Below are positions 18,513 through 31,416 of a stretch of DNA of 64,000 nucleotides, one piece after another. The notes under the pieces were generated by a model. It ran no database searches. It saw only the letters and a program-made list of their open reading frames with translations, and was not told where the DNA came from. How positions within the stretch are numbered: position 1 is the first letter of the stretch; each line of letters opens with the position of its first letter. Made by a program: the position numbers and the translations under genes. Source of the DNA: AP-15 sp963788085 (GTDB lineage: Bacteria > Pseudomonadota > Alphaproteobacteria > ATCC43930 > CGMCC-115725); NCBI GenBank assembly GCA_963788085.1, contig CAWBFS010000072.1, positions 115,190 through 179,189 of the forward strand. The letters are read 5' to 3'.

Positions 18513-18528
18513 CCGTCAGGAGACGAGG

Positions 18529-19098
18529 GTGAACGTCTTTGCGATCAGGCATGGGGAAACCGAGTGGAGCCTCAGCGGGCAGCACACCGGCACGACAGAC
18601 ATCCCCTTGACCGACAACGGGCGGCGGCTCGCCGGACAAATCCGGCCGGTGCTCGCCAAGGAGGCTTTCACGCTCGTGCTCGTCAGCCCGATGCAGAGGG
18701 CGCGCGAGACGTGCGCATTGGCGGGGCTCGGCGATGTGGCCGTCATCGATTCCGACCTCGCCGAGTGGAATTACGGCGAGTATGAGGGACTGACGACGAA
18801 GCAAATCCATGAGATGGCGCCCGGCTGGCTGATCTTCCGAGATGGATGCCCGGGCGGTGAGGTGCCAGAGCAAGTCGGTGCGCGGGTGGATCGGGTGATT
18901 GCGCGGGCGCGCGTTGCCGATGGTGACGTTGCGCTATTTGCCCATGGACACGTGTTGCGCGCGCTGGTGGCGCGGTGGATCGGACTGCCCGCCGGCGCTG
19001 GCCAACATTTCTTGCTCAATACCGGAACCCTGTGCGTTCTTGGCTCTTACCGCAATATACCAGCTGTGAAGATCTGGAACGGGCCCCTCACTGATTAG
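18529..19098 (+). CDS. Histidine phosphatase family protein
   Basis: The product has 189 residues with a GTG start at 18529 after CAGGAGACG. It carries the phosphohistidine motif RHGETEW at residues 7-13, the second-half FAHGHVLR and the TETWxNYGEYEG-like AEWNYGEYEGL. This is the phosphoglycerate-mutase-like branch, which includes cofactor-dependent mutases, sugar-phosphate phosphatases and cobalamin phosphatases. At this length a phosphatase is more likely than a glycolytic mutase. It follows phosphoketolase by 16 bp and is probably cotranscribed, which suggests a sugar-phosphate substrate. Confidence 0.85.
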   Translation: MNVFAIRHGETEWSLSGQHTGTTDIPLTDNGRRLAGQIRPVLAKEAFTLVLVSPMQRARETCALAGLGDVAVIDSDLAEWNYGEYEGLTTKQIHEMAPGWLIFRDGCPGGEVPEQVGARVDRVIARARVADGDVALFAHGHVLRALVARWIGLPAGAGQHFLLNTGTLCVLGSYRNIPAVKIWNGPLTD

Positions 19099-19141
19099 CG
19101 GGCATCGATCGACAATAAATAGGACATGGGAGGACGATACT

Positions 19142-19928
19142 GTGACCGAAGCAAATGGAGAACGATCGACGCGGCAGTCTGAGAACGAGCGCGCCCTCAG
19201 CAGGGATCGGTACGACGCCGTCCTGCTCGACCTCGACGGTGTGATCACCGACACCGCCAGCGTGCACGCGGCGTGTTGGAAACAGATGTTTGACGAGTAC
19301 CTTCAAAAGCGCGCGACGCAGAGAAGCGAAGTATTTCACCCTTTCGATTCGGCCGCAGATTACCGGCTATATGTCGATGGGAAGCCTCGCTTCGACGGCG
19401 TTCGCGACTTTCTCACATCTCGCGGCATTCAGCTCCCCGAGGGAAGCCCCGGACGATCCGCCAAACGCTGAAACCGTGGGCGGGCTCGGGAACCGCAAGA
19501 ATGAGCTGGTCAACAGGATCATCGAAGAAAAAGGAGTCGAGCCTTACGAGGGAAGCGTCAAACTCATCCATCAGCTCCGCGGTCAAGGCTTCAAAATCGC
19601 CGTCGTCACCTCGAGCCAGAACTGCACGGCTGTTTTAAAGGCCGTCAAATTGGATGACTTCTTCGATGTACAAGTCGACGGCAACGTAATCCATGCCCGG
19701 CAGTTGCGCGGAAAACCTGCCCCGGATACGTTTTTGATGGCGGCCAAGCTACTCGGGGTTGAACCGACGCGCGCGGTCGTCATCGAGGATGCTCTCTCGG
19801 GAGTGGAGGCCGGGGCGGCCGGAGGCTTTGGCCTTGTGATTGGCGTCGCACGCAAGGGGAATGCCGAGGAGCTTGGGCGCCATGGCGCGCATCTGGTGGT
19901 GAACGATCTGGGCGAACTGGTTAGCTGA
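19142..19928 (+). pseudogene. Beta-phosphoglucomutase-like HAD hydrolase, one frameshift
   Basis: The N-terminal frame starts with GTG at 19142 after GGGAGGACG and holds HAD motif I (LLDLDGVITDT) and the cap (SVHAACWKQMFDEYL). It stops early after GIQLPEGSP. From about 19450 the next frame continues with TVGGLGNRKNELV, motif II (VVTSS), the motif III lysine (RGKPAPDTF) and motif IV (VIEDALSGVEAG). The shift lies in a CCCCGG run. Beta-phosphoglucomutase turns beta-glucose-1-P, the product of GH65 phosphorylases, into glucose-6-P; both GH65 genes follow directly. That pathway role is inference from order and family. Confidence 0.8.
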
Positions 19929-19961
19929 CCATCGCTCGAAAGTAGCTTGCGAGGAAAGCCC

Positions 19962-22246
19962 ATGATGCACGCGCTGGAGCCGACGCGAGATCCTGGCTGG
20001 GTTCTGACACACGAAGGCTACGACGTGCTGACTGAGAATGCGGTGGAATCCCGCTTTGCACTCGGCAACGGGTTCCTGGGGATGCGGGCCTCGCGCCCGG
20101 TCAGCCGTGGCCCGACGTGGGTCAGCTGGCTGGGCTATATCAGGTGGGCGTCGTGGCCGCGCTGTTACGTCGCGGGCTTGTTCGACAGACCTAATACCGT
20201 ACCGCCGGTGCCCGCGCTGGTACCCGTCGCGGACTGGTCGCGCGTGAAGCTTGTGCTGGACGACAACCCGCAACTGCTGCTAGACGGGGAGTTCCTCGCC
20301 AGCGTGCGCCGGCTCGATATGCGCCGCGGCATCCTCCTGTCGGACCTGAGCTATAGGGCGCACGCTGGCATCACCATAAGCAGCGGCGAACTGCGCCTCG
20401 TGTCACTGGCGGATCGCGCGGTGGCATTGCAGCTCCTAGGTTTTCGCTCGACCGCGACGGAATCGACGTGACACTGGAGGCCAACTTCGCGATGGCCGGT
20501 ATGGGCATGGAGCCGATACAGCTGGATCGCGATGTCAGTGCCTGGCGCACGGAGGGCTCCCATAAAGCTGTCGCGATGGCGGGCAGCGTCACATTGCGAG
20601 CCGATGGCCGTCCGCTCGTCCCGGAGCGGTCGTTCTCGCTGCGCTGGATCTGGCGCTGGCGTTCGGTTGCCGGACAGGTGCTTGAACTCGACCGTCTCGT
20701 CACGGTGGCGCGTTCCGACAGATTGGTGGACGATCCGGCCCCGGTTGCCGCCGATGCGCTGGCGCGCAGCCGCGCGCTTGGCTGGCGCGGGGTTCTGGCA
20801 GCCCACGAGACCGCGTGGCAGCAGCATTGGGACGCGAGCGATGTCATCATCGAGGGTGACGACGAGGTGCAGGAGGCGGTGCGCTTCGCCGTCTACCATC
20901 TCACGAGCGCCGCTAACCCGGAGGACGAACGTGTCTCGGTCGGCGCGCGCGGCCTGACCGGGGACGCGTATTTCGGCCATGTGTTCTGGGATACGGAGAT
21001 CTATCTGCTGCCCTTCTACGTCACGGTCTGGCCGGAGGCGGCGCGCGCGCTGCTGATGTATCGTTATCACACTCTGCCCGGCGCGCGCGCCAAGGCAGAC
21101 GCAATGGGCTACAAGGGCGCGCTCTACGCCTGGGAATCGGCCGACACCGGCGAGGAGACCACGCCCGATCGAGTGGTGGGTCCCGGCGGAGAGACAATCG
21201 ACATCCTGACCGGCAGGATGGAGCAACACATCAGCGCCGACGTGGCCTATGCGGTCTGGCAGTACTGGCGTGCAACGGGCGACGACGGGTTCTTCATCGA
21301 TGCCGGCGCGGAGATTCTGCTGGAGACCGCTCGTTTCTGGGCGTCGCGCGCCGTGCCGGAGGTGGACGGCAAGCGGCATATCCGCCACGTGATCGGGCCT
21401 GACGAGTACCACGAAGACGTAGACGACAACGCATTTACTAACGTGATGGCGCGCTGGAACATTGCGCGAGGACTCGAGGCGATCGAAGTGATGCGCACCC
21501 GCTGGCCCGACCGCGGCGCAGCGCTGCGAGAACGGCTCGCACTGGGTGAGCCCGAAATTGCCGACTGGCGCGACGCGGTTGGGCGGATCGTTACCGGTCT
21601 CGATCCGGCCACCGGGCTCTACGAGCAATTTGCCGGCTATCACAAGCTGGAGCCGCTCGATCTGTCGCTATACGCCGACCGCAAGGTGCCGATCGACGTG
21701 GTGATCGGCCGCGAGCGAACGCAGCGGTCGCAGGTGGTCAAACAGGCCGATGTGGTGGCGCTGCTCGCCCTCCTGCCGGACGAGTTCCCGAGCGCGGCGG
21801 CGAAAGCCAATTTCCGCTACTACGAGCCGCGGTGTGCCCATGGCAGTTCGCTGAGCGCGGGTATCCACGCGCTGGTCGCGGCACGGCTCGGCGAAACCGA
21901 AATCGCGCTTCGTTTTCTACGCCAAGCCGCGGCCGCGGACCTTGAACTGGACCCGAACAGCGCCGGCGGCATACGGATCGCCGGACTGGGGGGTCTGTGG
22001 CAGGCGATAGTACTCGGCTTCGCCGGCCTTGGCCGAAAGGGCGATATGCTTGGGATCGACCCGAGGCTCCCGCCCCAGTGGCGCAGCCTATCATTCCGCG
22101 TGTGCTGGAGGGGCCGGTCGGTGGCGATCCGCATAACTGGACGAACGGCGCAAGCGACGTTGGTGGAAGGTGAGGGGATGGAGATGCGGATCGCGGCTAC
22201 CACTGGCAGCCTGGCTGTGGGCGCGACACTGGAGGTGTCGATATAG
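19962..22246 (+). pseudogene. GH65 glycoside phosphorylase-like protein, copy 1, one frameshift
   Basis: GH65 enzymes phosphorolyse alpha-glucobioses such as maltose, trehalose or kojibiose to beta-glucose-1-P. The start at 19962 follows GAGGAAAG. The N-terminal beta-sandwich (about 1-170) ends in a shifted frame near 20440-20470; the catalytic alpha/alpha barrel continues to 22246. Visible motifs are FWDTEIYLLPFY, the general-acid glutamate in IGPDEYHED, VVKQADVVAL and the phosphate-site HGSSLS. The restored length of about 760 residues is normal for the family. Which disaccharide is used cannot be told. The overlap ATGA at 20468 is produced by the shift and should not be read as two genes. 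Confidence 0.85.
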
Positions 22247-22290
22247 GCTGTTAACCCAATTCCCCACCCTGTCGTGCGAGGAGCAGCCCG

Positions 22291-24671
22291 ATGATCCATC
22301 ATGAACGCCTCAGGCCGCCATCCCATGATTACCCGGCCGACGAGTGGAACGTCGTCGAAAAGAGGTTTCACCCCGAATTCCTGGCCCAGCTGGAAACAAT
22401 GCTGGCGCTCGGCAATGGATACCTCGGTATGCGCGGATGCCCGGAGGAAAGCGGCCCCAACGCCGAAAACATCACCCTCATCAACGGCTTCTATGAAACC
22501 AGCCCGATCGTGTACCCGGAAGAGGCTTATGGCTTCGCGAAAGTCGGCCAGACCATCATAGGCGTGACCGATAGTAAGATCATCAAGCTCTTCGTCGATG
22601 ACGAGCCCTTCTGGCTGCCCAATGCGAACCTCTTGAGCTACGACCGGCGGCTCAACATGAAGTCCGGGACGCTCGATCGGGAGATCCTCTGGGAGACGCC
22701 GTCCGGCAAACAGGTGTTGATCACATCCCGGCGTTTGGTCTCTTTCGCCAATAGGCACGTGGCCGCCATCTCCTACCAAGTGAGGCTTCTTAACGCGGCG
22801 GCATCCCTCGTGATCTCTTCGGAGATGGCGGTAAATGAACCGAGCATCGTCACTGCCGCTGACGATCCGCGACAGACGCGGTTCATTGCAGGGCGGGTGC
22901 TTCATCCCCGCGCCAGCTATGCCAAAGACCAACGGATCGTGCTGTGCCACGCGACCGAAAAGAGCCGTTTGACCCTGGCGTGTGCCACTGACCATTCATT
23001 ACAGACTGCCAACCCGCATGCCCACAAAGTTGCTCACACCGAGGATTTCGGCCAAGTCGCCTTCACAATTGAAGCTCTGCCCGACAGTCCGATCCGCCTC
23101 ACCAAATACATGGTCTATCACACATCGCAGACGGCTTCGGTTGAAGAACTTTGCGGCCGTGCCGAGTGGACCCTGGACCGTATGATGACCCAGGGGTTCC
23201 AGGAACTGCTTGCCTCCCAAGAGCAGTTCATGGACGATTTCTGGCGCCGTAGCGATGTTCGGGTAAGGGATATCAGGGAGGACCGCACGAAGCGCAGCAC
23301 CGTAGAGATCCAGCAAGCGGTCCGCTTCAACCTTTTTCACATCCTGCAGGCCTCGGCGCGCGCGGAAGACGCGGGCGTGCCGGCGAAGGGCCTCACCGGA
23401 CAAGCGTATGAGGGGCATTACTTTTGGGACAGCGAAATCTATCTGCTGCCGTTCCTGATCTATACGTCCCCCCGGATCGCCAAGAATTTCTGACTTTCCG
23501 CTACAAGATGCTGCCGCAGGCAAGAGCACGCGCTAGGCAATTGGGCCATCGAGGCGCCATGTTCCCGTGGCGCACCATCAGCGGGGAAGAAGCATCGGCA
23601 TACTACGCAGCCGGAACCGCGCAATACCACATTAACGCGGACATAATGTACGCGCTGCGCAAGTACGTGCAGGCGACGGGCGACGAGCCGTTCCTGCGGG
23701 AGTGCGGCGCCGAGATGCTCGTGGAGACGGCACGCCTATGGCTGAGCCTAGGCTTCTACTCCGAGGCAAAAGAAGGGAAATTCTGCATCAACTCCGTCAC
23801 CGGGCCGGACGAATACAACACGGTCGTGAACAACAACGCATACACCAACTTGATGGCCCGCGAAAACCTGCGCTACGCTGCCGAGACCGTCCAGTGCCTG
23901 CAGACGACATACCCAGATTCATATAATGCGCTGGTGCAAAAAACGGCGCTCGAACCCTCTGAGCTGGAGGCGTGGGTACAGGCGGTGGAGAGCATGTATG
24001 TGCCCTATGATGAGAAGCTTCAGATAATTCCACAAGACGACAGTTTTCTGGATCGAGAGCCCTGGGATTTCCAGAACACGCCGAGCGACCGCTATCCGCT
24101 GCTACTATTTTACCATCCGCTCAATATTTATCGTAAGCAGGTGATCAAACAGGCAGATGTGGTACTGGCCATGTTCCTGCTGGGGAATGCGTTCTCCACC
24201 GAAGCAAAGAAACGTAACTTTGAGTTTTACGATCCTTTGACCACCGGCGATTCGTCGCTGTCGTCTTGCGTTGAGGCAATCATTGCGGCGGAGGCCGGCG
24301 ATGTAGACAAATCAATTCGCTACGGGATGGCGGCACTACTGATGGACCTGGCCGACGTGGGCGGTAACGTGAAGGATGGCTGCCATATCGCTTCAATGGG
24401 CGGTACTTGGATGATGCTCACTTACGGACTCGGCGGCATGCGGGACGATGACGGGACATTGTCCTTCTGGCCACGCCGCGCGCCAGAGGACAACGCCATA
24501 CTTCGGTTTCCCGTCACCTACCGCGGCCAGATGCTGGAGGTCGAAATCGGTCTGGAGAAGGTGCAATACGCGCTGCGTGAAGGCGAATGCCTTGTGATCC
24601 GCCATGAAACGGAAGAAATTCAGCTGACGCGAGAACAGCCGATTGCCGTTCGGCCGGTCAGCAGGTGGTAA
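22291..24671 (+). pseudogene. GH65 glycoside phosphorylase-like protein, copy 2, one frameshift
   Basis: This is a second GH65 protein, 44 bp after the first, with start at 22291 after GAGGAGCAG. The N-terminal domain (WNVVEKRFHPEF, LALGNGYLGMRG) and the first part of the barrel (GLTGQAYEGHYFWDSEIY) read to about 23485; after the deletion of one base the frame continues with FLTFRYKMLPQAR. The general acid lies in VTGPDEYN and VIKQADVVLAM is present, but the phosphate-site motif reads GDSSLSSC instead of HGSSLS. The total of about 790 residues fits the family. The two copies are diverged, so they probably act on different disaccharides. Confidence 0.85.
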
Positions 24672-24792
24672 AAGGAAGTAATTGTGGTTTGAGCTGAACC
24701 ATAACCACCGGGCTGGCGCTTGAGGCGGGCGCGTGGCGCATAGCCCCGTATTGGCCGGGCGCAGTGGCGCCGAGGATGTGAAGGAGAGACGC

Positions 24793-25167
24793 ATGCGACC
24801 CTGGTCACTACACTGCTTGTCGGCGGCGCTCGCGGTATTCGTTCTTCTGCCCGCGGCGGCGCAGGCCCAAGTCATCCCATTCGCCGGAAACTTTGGCCAG
24901 GGTCTCGCGCCTTCTGATAACCAAATGATATTCGAGAGCGTGGCGCGGCTGAATGGAGTCGAGCCGAGCAAGGTCGGCCAGTCCAACTCGTGGAGTAATC
25001 CGGAGACGAAAAGCTCGGGCACCTCAACGATACTTCGGGTGTTCCACTCGGGTGGCATGGCTTGCCACTTGGTGCGCCACCAGATTGTCGCCGGAAGGCC
25101 ACCGCCTCGCGACTACCGCCTCACTTGGTGCCGCACGTCGACCGGAGAATGGAAGATCAAAGGCTAA
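24793..25167 (+). CDS. Exported protein with C-terminal surface-antigen-like motif
   Basis: The ATG at 24793 follows AAGGAGAGAC. A signal peptide (AALAVFVLLPAAAQAQ) precedes about 100 residues. The C-terminal half reads GGMACHLVRHQIVAGR, then YRLTWCRTSTGEWKIKG; a late cysteine followed by a (G/D)xWK ending is common in Rhizobiales 17-kDa surface-antigen-like proteins. No lipobox is present. It follows the second GH65 gene by 120 bp. Function unknown. Confidence 0.7.
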   Translation: MRPWSLHCLSAALAVFVLLPAAAQAQVIPFAGNFGQGLAPSDNQMIFESVARLNGVEPSKVGQSNSWSNPETKSSGTSTILRVFHSGGMACHLVRHQIVAGRPPPRDYRLTWCRTSTGEWKIKG

Positions 25168-25254
25168 GTCGGGGCGCTTGGCGCCGGCCCGGGCTGGTGC
25201 ACGCCGCGACCACGCCTTCAGGACAGCGCGGCAGTCTTCTGGACATGATTTTTC

Positions 25255-25345
25255 TTAGTTCGTCCGCAACTCGAACACGTTGAAATGCCAGTGTGCGTGA
25301 TAGATGAAGAAACCCTTATCACCCGGTTTCTGGTGTCGATGGCCT
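25255..25345 (-). pseudogene. GH13 enzyme C-terminal relic
   Basis: Read leftward the segment encodes KPGDKGFFIYHAHWHFNVFE (split) ending LRTN and a stop. It matches the last residues of the GH13 gene at 29925 (VDNGLYVDHAPWHFNVFE...). Nothing upstream resembles the rest of the enzyme. It is a small leftover of a second, oppositely oriented GH13 gene. Confidence 0.6.
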
Positions 25346-25442
25346 CTTGCTCGAGCGTCGATATCACGTTGAATGAATCAAAGTGGGGGTTATTGGTTCC
25401 TGCAGAAAAGTAATAACGGTAACCTGCATGAGACAGATCATG

Positions 25443-25505
25443 ATGAAAAACCTACTCGTGCTGACCGGCGGCGGAGACAGCGACGAAGCCGTTTTCGCAA
25501 CCTAA
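25443..25505 (+). pseudogene. Universal stress protein N-terminal stub
   Basis: A 20-codon frame, MKNLLVLTGGGDSDEAVFAT then stop, resembles the first strand and helix of UspA-family proteins. The remaining 250 or so residues are absent. It lies between other gene relics at 25.2-26.2 kb. The assignment rests on a very short match. Confidence 0.4.
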
Positions 25506-25507
25506 CC

Positions 25508-25657
25508 TTAGGTTTCGGCATCACCTTGATGCGCACCGCGGTCGCCGACACCTCGGCCGGCGCGCTGTTCTGGTCGTCGCCAGGCCATGCGCCATACACA
25601 ACCGCCAACGAAAATCGCGAGCACAAGAGCAAACAGAATAAAAGAGAGGTTACCCAT
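25508..25657 (-). CDS. 49-residue membrane protein
   Basis: The ATG at 25657 has an excellent ribosome site (GGAGG, 9 bp upstream). The peptide starts with a single hydrophobic helix (LSFILFALVLAIFVGGCVW) and ends in a charged tail rich in Arg, Gly and Asp. Small one-helix proteins of this size are easily missed in annotation. Its neighbours are relics, so it may be a survivor of the rearranged region. No family is recognised. Confidence 0.6.
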   Translation of the reverse strand: MGNLSFILFALVLAIFVGGCVWRMAWRRPEQRAGRGVGDRGAHQGDAET

Positions 25658-25807
25658 TTTCACCGTCCTCCATACCCCCCTTCGACAACTTTTTAAATGC
25701 CAGAAGCCGCTGCTTCACTGAATGGAGTCCAACGAGGCTGCGCCCAAGTGGGGATATGTCTGCGAGGCAAGTGTTGCCCGCCTTCGCAGACGTTTCGCGT
25801 CTGATAT

Positions 25808-26245
25808 CTACGTTTTATTGTTTTTCCAAACATTATCATAGCTACAACCACCGCCCATCTGGCGGGCGTATACCCTGCCGGTACTGTCGATTTCTGCCGC
25901 TGTCGTGCGCATTTCCAGCGGGCGGGAGCCGCCACCGCCGACCGCCATTATTCGCATCTCCAGCTCCCCGTTCGGCCCGACCGGTCCTTGAAGCCCATAG
26001 CCTGTTGGGTGGTGTACCGCACTTGACCTTGCACGATCGTGAGGGGACCCGGTGTCCGATCCGGACAAGGGGCCATATCCCCTTTGCTCGACGTATACAT
26101 CGGATTGACTTTCGCCGAAGAGGCCCACCGATATGTACCATCAAACTTTCGTTCCGGCGGTGGAAGCCGAAGGCGTTTGCGCATCAGCGGTAGCAAGCAG
26201 ACCGAAAAATCCGATGATCGATAGTAGTCCAATCTGCCTTTGCAT
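25808..26245 (-). pseudogene. 'DGTY' family exported protein, copy 4, two frameshifts
   Basis: The start at 26245 follows AGGGAGAG and gives a signal peptide (MQRQIGLLSIIGFFGLLATA, then DAQ). A one-base insertion near 26138 puts a stop before KFDGTYRW; a second shift near 26000 moves the frame again to GPVGPNGELEMRIM and CSYDNVWK. In the right frames it matches the gene at 15477 along its whole length, including VNPMYTSSKGD and MAPCPDRTPGP. It is a degenerate duplicate on the opposite strand. Confidence 0.8.
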
Positions 26246-26273
26246 GGCTCTCCCTGCTCACTGTATCGGTTAG

Positions 26274-26564
26274 CTACTGTTGTTGCGCAGGCGTGCTTTG
26301 TGCAGCCGGGGTTTGTGCAGGCTGTTTTGATGCGGGCGTGCCTCCGCGCCGCTCGTAACGCCGCTCGACGCGCCCTGCGCGCCGCTCGTGACGCCGCTGC
26401 ATCCCGGGAGTGCCGGTAGTGCTGGTGGTGCCGGTAGTGCCGGTGGTGCTGGTGGTCTGGGCCTCAGCGTCTGTGGATGGAACAGCGAAGCCCAATGCGG
26501 CTGCCAATCCGAGGAGGGAAACCATCTTTCGACGCGAGATCATTTCCCATTCTTTTTCAATCAT
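26274..26564 (-). CDS. Small exported low-complexity protein, possible Tat signal
   Basis: The ATG at 26564 lies six bases after AGGAGG. The N-terminus contains ISRRKMVSLLGLAAALGFA, close to a twin-arginine signal (SRRxxxx plus weak hydrophobic core), with likely cleavage after DAEA. The mature part of about 60 residues is low complexity: TTSTTGTTGTTSTTG, then an Arg-rich stretch (RRHERRAGRVERRYERRGG) and a Gln/Pro/Ala tail. No family is recognised. A perfect FNR/FixK box at 26655 lies about 97 bp upstream, so it should be expressed under low oxygen. Confidence 0.6.
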   Translation of the reverse strand: MIEKEWEMISRRKMVSLLGLAAALGFAVPSTDAEAQTTSTTGTTGTTSTTGTPGMQRRHERRAGRVERRYERRGGTPASKQPAQTPAAQSTPAQQQ

Positions 26565-26654
26565 ATTCAACCTCCTAAAATTCGACCCGACCTCGCGGTT
26601 ACCGACGACATCGGATCAACATGAAAAAATTTAGCTCAGTATTTGCCGGCGACA

Positions 26655-26668
26655 TTGATCTGAATCAA
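26655..26668 (-). promoter_or_regulatory. Perfect FNR/FixK box before 26564 gene
   Basis: TTGATCTGAATCAA has both perfect half sites. On the minus strand it lies about 97 bp before the small exported protein gene. No gene starts to its right within 500 bp. Confidence 0.7.
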
Positions 26669-27175
26669 AAAAGCGGACGAAGGGACGCCAACGGATACAG
26701 TCGTGTGTGCGAAATCGCTTTCGGCGGCCTTTACGCGATCCCCTCGGATCCGCTGAAATCGCGATTTTGCTGAGGCACTGATTGGGCCGGCGTCGAGCTG
26801 ATGTCTTCAGCCCCCGCGCCGTCGTATTCGATTGGTATCTCGCCGCGAACGACGACGCCAAAATCGCCGCAATGGCATCGTATGAGCACTCCAGTCGGTA
26901 TCCGACGATCGCGACACGGACGAGAACGGCGCTGCGACTGTCGACTATTGCTGCCACAACCGTTGTAGATTTTTGCTGCTGATTCGCTGCAGAGGCAACA
27001 AAGGGCGGGTGCTTCGTGCAATTCCAGGTTGTAAATCGCCATCATGGTGCGGGGTTGATTTCTACTTGCCAATCTCCGAGCCTGGGTAGAACTTAGCGCA
27101 CCGCGCGAGGCGAACCCGGCAGAACGCCTGAAAAAATATCCAGCATCGACCGATGATCGCAGGTAGGAGGAGACT
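26669..27175. other. Stretch between FNR box and glucosidase gene
   Basis: Two overlapping minus-strand frames (26731-27045) have mildly protein-like composition but no ribosome site or family. I see no certain gene here. Confidence 0.35.
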
Positions 27176-29912
<2,737 letters not shown>

Positions 29913-29924
29913 GCGGAGTTGGCC

Positions 29925-31411
29925 ATGGCGACCATCACCCCGCTATCCGTCGCTTGTTTCAGATCAACACCCGTGTTTGGCTTCAGTCGTCTGTCGCGCG
30001 AAGCTGGCAAGCCGATTACCCTGGCGGACATCGACGACGCGACGCTCGATGGCTTTGCGGAACAGGGCTTCGACTGGATCTGGCTGTTGAGCGTCTGGCA
30101 GATCGGCGCGGCCGGGCGGGCCGTCTCGCGCGGCAACTCTCAATGGCGCGCCGAGTTCGAGGCCATTCTGCCCGACCTGACCGAGGACGACATTTGCGGC
30201 TCCGGCTTTGCGATCACCGCTTACACCGTCAGTGACACGCTGGGCGGTGAGACTGCGTTGGCGCGATTCCGCGAAAAGCTGGCGCGGCGCGGCATAAAGC
30301 TGATGCTCGACTTCGTACCTAACCACACCGCCCCTGACCACCCGTGGGTGAGGTCCCACCCCGACTATTACGTGGAAGGCAGTGCGGTGGCACTGGCTCA
30401 CACGCCGTACAATTACCTACGGGTCGAGACCGATCGAGGACCGAAAATGCTGGCCTATGGCCGCGATCCCAATTTTCCGGGCTGGCCCGACACCTTGCAG
30501 CTCAACTACGCCAATCCCGAATTGCAGCGGGCGCGCATCGACGAGCTGATCGCGATCGCCGGCAAGTGCGACGGCGTACGCTGCGACATGGCGATGCTGC
30601 TGCTGCCCGAGATTTTCGAGCGGACCTGGGGGATCACGCCAGAGCCGTTCTGGCCAAAGGCGACGGCAGCGGTGCACGCTCGGTATCCCGCTTTCACCTT
30701 TATGGCCGAGGTCTATTGGGACCTCGAATGGACCTTGCAGCAGCAGGGCTTCGCCTATTGCTACGACAAGCGGCTCTACGACCGCTTAAGAGAGGGCCAT
30801 GTCGGGCCGATCCGCGATCACCTGCTCGCCGGCCTCGACTACCAGGACAAGCTCACCCGCTTTCTCGAAAATCATGACGAGCCGCGGGCAGCGTCCGAAT
30901 TCTCTTGGCCGCAGCACCAGGCGGCGGCGGTCATCACCTACTTCGCTCCAGGCCTGCGCTTCTTCCATCAGGGACAGTTCGACGGCGCGCGCATGCGGGT
31001 GCCGACCCATCTCTGCCGCGGCCCGATCGAGCCGATCAACCAAGAGGTCGCCGTCTTCTATGCCAGGCTGTTGCAGGTCCTGAAGAGACCGGCGCGTTTC
31101 GCGACGGCGCCTGGTCGCAGATCCAGCCGCAGCCGGCCTGGGTCGGAAACTCGACCTCGGACGGTTTCATCGCCTACGCCTGGGTCGGCGAAGACGGCAG
31201 CCGCTATGTCGTTGTCGTCAATTACGCCGGCAACCAGGGGCAATGCCGCCTGCCGCTGCCATTCCCGGAATTCCGCGGCAAACAAGTCCGCCTCACCGAT
31301 CTGATGGGGACGGAGGTTTACGAACGCGACGGCAGCGACCTTGTCGACAATGGTCTCTACGTCGATCACGCTCCGTGGCATTTCAACGTCTTCGAGCTGC
31401 AAGTTGCTTAG
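29925..31411 (+). pseudogene. GH13 alpha-amylase-family enzyme, one frameshift
   Basis: The product of about 490 residues has an alpha-amylase (beta/alpha)8 barrel: DFVPNHT (region I), GVRCDMAM with the nucleophile Asp (II), FMAEVYWD with the acid Glu (III) and ENHDEPR with the third Asp (IV). The frame shifts near 31080, and the C-terminal beta domain continues as GAWSQIQPQPAW to WHFNVFELQVA. The start at 29925 is preferred because GGCGGAG lies upstream. It follows the GH63 gene by 12 bp. Likely roles are trehalose/maltose interconversion or alpha-glucan trimming; the subfamily cannot be settled here. Confidence 0.85.
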
Positions 31412-31416
31412 GCACT

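Noticed and set aside
20468..20471. ATGA overlap taken as two coupled GH65 genes
   Set aside because: The second part lacks the N-terminal domain and the first part lacks the catalytic barrel; one frameshifted gene explains both.
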